DNA from: Pseudaquabacterium inlustre
GTDB taxonomy: Bacteria; Pseudomonadota; Gammaproteobacteria; Burkholderiales; Burkholderiaceae_C
Reading direction: 5' to 3'
NCBI RefSeq assembly: GCF_038066595.1
Contig: NZ_JBBUTH010000009.1
Span: forward strand, 186,001-250,000
DNA: 64,000 bases
Part shown: piece by piece, positions 63,578-64,000 of the stretch
Layout of the letters: each line of letters begins with the position of its first letter
Position numbering within the stretch: the first letter of the stretch is position 1
Position numbers and translations under genes: made by a program
Notes under the pieces: model-generated
What the model was told of the DNA's origin: nothing
The model's database searches: none
The model's input: the letters and a program-made list of their open reading frames with translations, nothing else

Positions 63578-64000
63578 TCAGGCCGCGCCAGTGGTCACGC
63601 GCTGGTCGCGGCTGGCGGCCTCGGCGGCCATGGCGCGCTTGGCCTCGGGGTAGATCAGCGACTCTTCCAGCGCGATGTGCTCGTGGTAGAGCGTGGTGAA
63701 CACGCCCACGCCATGGCGCAGCGCGTCCAGTTCGTACCAGCTGTAGCCCTCGGCCACGGCCTGCAGCTGCGGCGCCAGTTCCAGCCAGTCTTCTTCCAGC
63801 CAGCCGTGGTCCTGCTGCAGGCGCAGCACATGCTGGGTGAGCTGGGCGTCGCCCTTGCGGATCAGCACCGGGAAGATCAGCGCCTCCTCGTCGGCATGGT
63901 GCTGGCGCGCGGCGCCGGTGAAGAAGGCGCAGATGGCCTTGGCGCTCTTGCGCGCGATGGCATCGACGCCGTGGTTCTCCAGGTGATCGACCAGGTGCGT
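63578..64000 (-). CDS. Hemerythrin-domain protein, partial
   Basis: The 3' end of a gene whose start lies beyond the right edge; the frame is open to 64000. Visible iron-ligand motifs of hemerythrin are HLVDHLENHG, RQHHADEEALIFP and YHEHIALEESLIYPEA, so a four-helix di-iron fold is expected. Such proteins act in oxygen or NO sensing and iron-sulfur repair. Transcribed toward the Lrp/AsnC gene. Confidence 0.85.
   Translation of the reverse strand, partial: THLVDHLENHGVDAIARKSAKAICAFFTGAARQHHADEEALIFPVLIRKGDAQLTQHVLRLQQDHGWLEEDWLELAPQLQAVAEGYSWYELDALRHGVGVFTTLYHEHIALEESLIYPEAKRAMAAEAASRDQRVTTGAA

Overview
This 64 kb window is very GC-rich chromosomal DNA from a betaproteobacterium, most likely a Burkholderiales of the Rubrivivax/Leptothrix/Ideonella type. 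The grounds are the rimP-nusA-infB-rbfA-truB-typA gene order, a CysB-type LysR regulator, ADP-heptose synthesis with separate kinase (RfaE1) and adenylyltransferase (RfaE2) genes, and the Ala-rich codon-biased proteins. No insertion sequence, phage, plasmid or CRISPR signal was seen. The window is almost entirely core metabolism and envelope biology, and no obvious novel multi-gene system stands out. The least expected signals are in leaders and in a few altered proteins.

Layout. 0-8.9 kb: end of a hypothetical gene, a small Ala-rich lipoprotein, an eSTK kinase, a hypothetical gene, an acyl-CoA dehydrogenase/APH-type kinase/Crp-family set, and a FimV-like membrane protein. 8.9-15.7 kb: a tightly overlapped minus-strand run lptF-lptG-sirohydrochlorin chelatase-cysB-aminotransferase, divergent from pepA-holC. 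15.7-17.0 kb: an unusually structured leader and an orphan branched-chain amino acid binding protein. 17.1-22.5 kb: glycogen genes glgP, divergent from glgC-glgA. 22.7-27.2 kb: a GT39-like membrane glycosyltransferase, a zinc-ribbon protein, tRNA-Ser(GGA), and an SPFH/NfeD pair. 27.4-30.5 kb: an Orn/Lys/Arg decarboxylase and fabI. 30.6-40.2 kb: the rimP-nusA-infB-rbfA-truB-typA translation operon plus a DMT transporter. 40.3-48.2 kb: a glucokinase-like protein and an envelope heptose cluster (GT9, VOC, rfaE1, hldD; ICMT-like, esterase, gmhA; rfaE2, gmhB). 48.2-54.0 kb: WS/DGAT, hydrolase, dusA, mtnP-mtnA. 54.0-63.5 kb: DMT transporter, TonB receptor, and a putrescine/omega-amino acid degradation block (aminotransferase, puuA-like, puuD-like, second aminotransferase) divergent from an Lrp/AsnC regulator. 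The right edge cuts a hemerythrin-like gene.

How it fits together. The decarboxylase at 27.4 kb can make polyamines. The 57.7-62.9 kb block looks built to break putrescine down through gamma-glutamyl intermediates and transamination, with the Lrp/AsnC protein as its probable regulator. LptF/LptG, the five ADP-heptose genes and GT9 serve LPS. Glg genes, the glucokinase-like protein, WS/DGAT and a PHB-depolymerase-like esterase concern carbon storage.

The most interesting observations are: (1) a leader with three consecutive hairpins and possible Shine-Dalgarno sequestration before the orphan LivK-like gene; (2) a 12-mer shared by that leader and the Lrp/AsnC gene leader; (3) a promoter plus terminator-like attenuator before rimP-nusA; (4) a glucokinase homologue that keeps glucose-binding residues but has lost its ATP-binding loop; (5) nested hairpins before glgC. 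All RNA structures were found by eye, with no folding energy or conservation computed.
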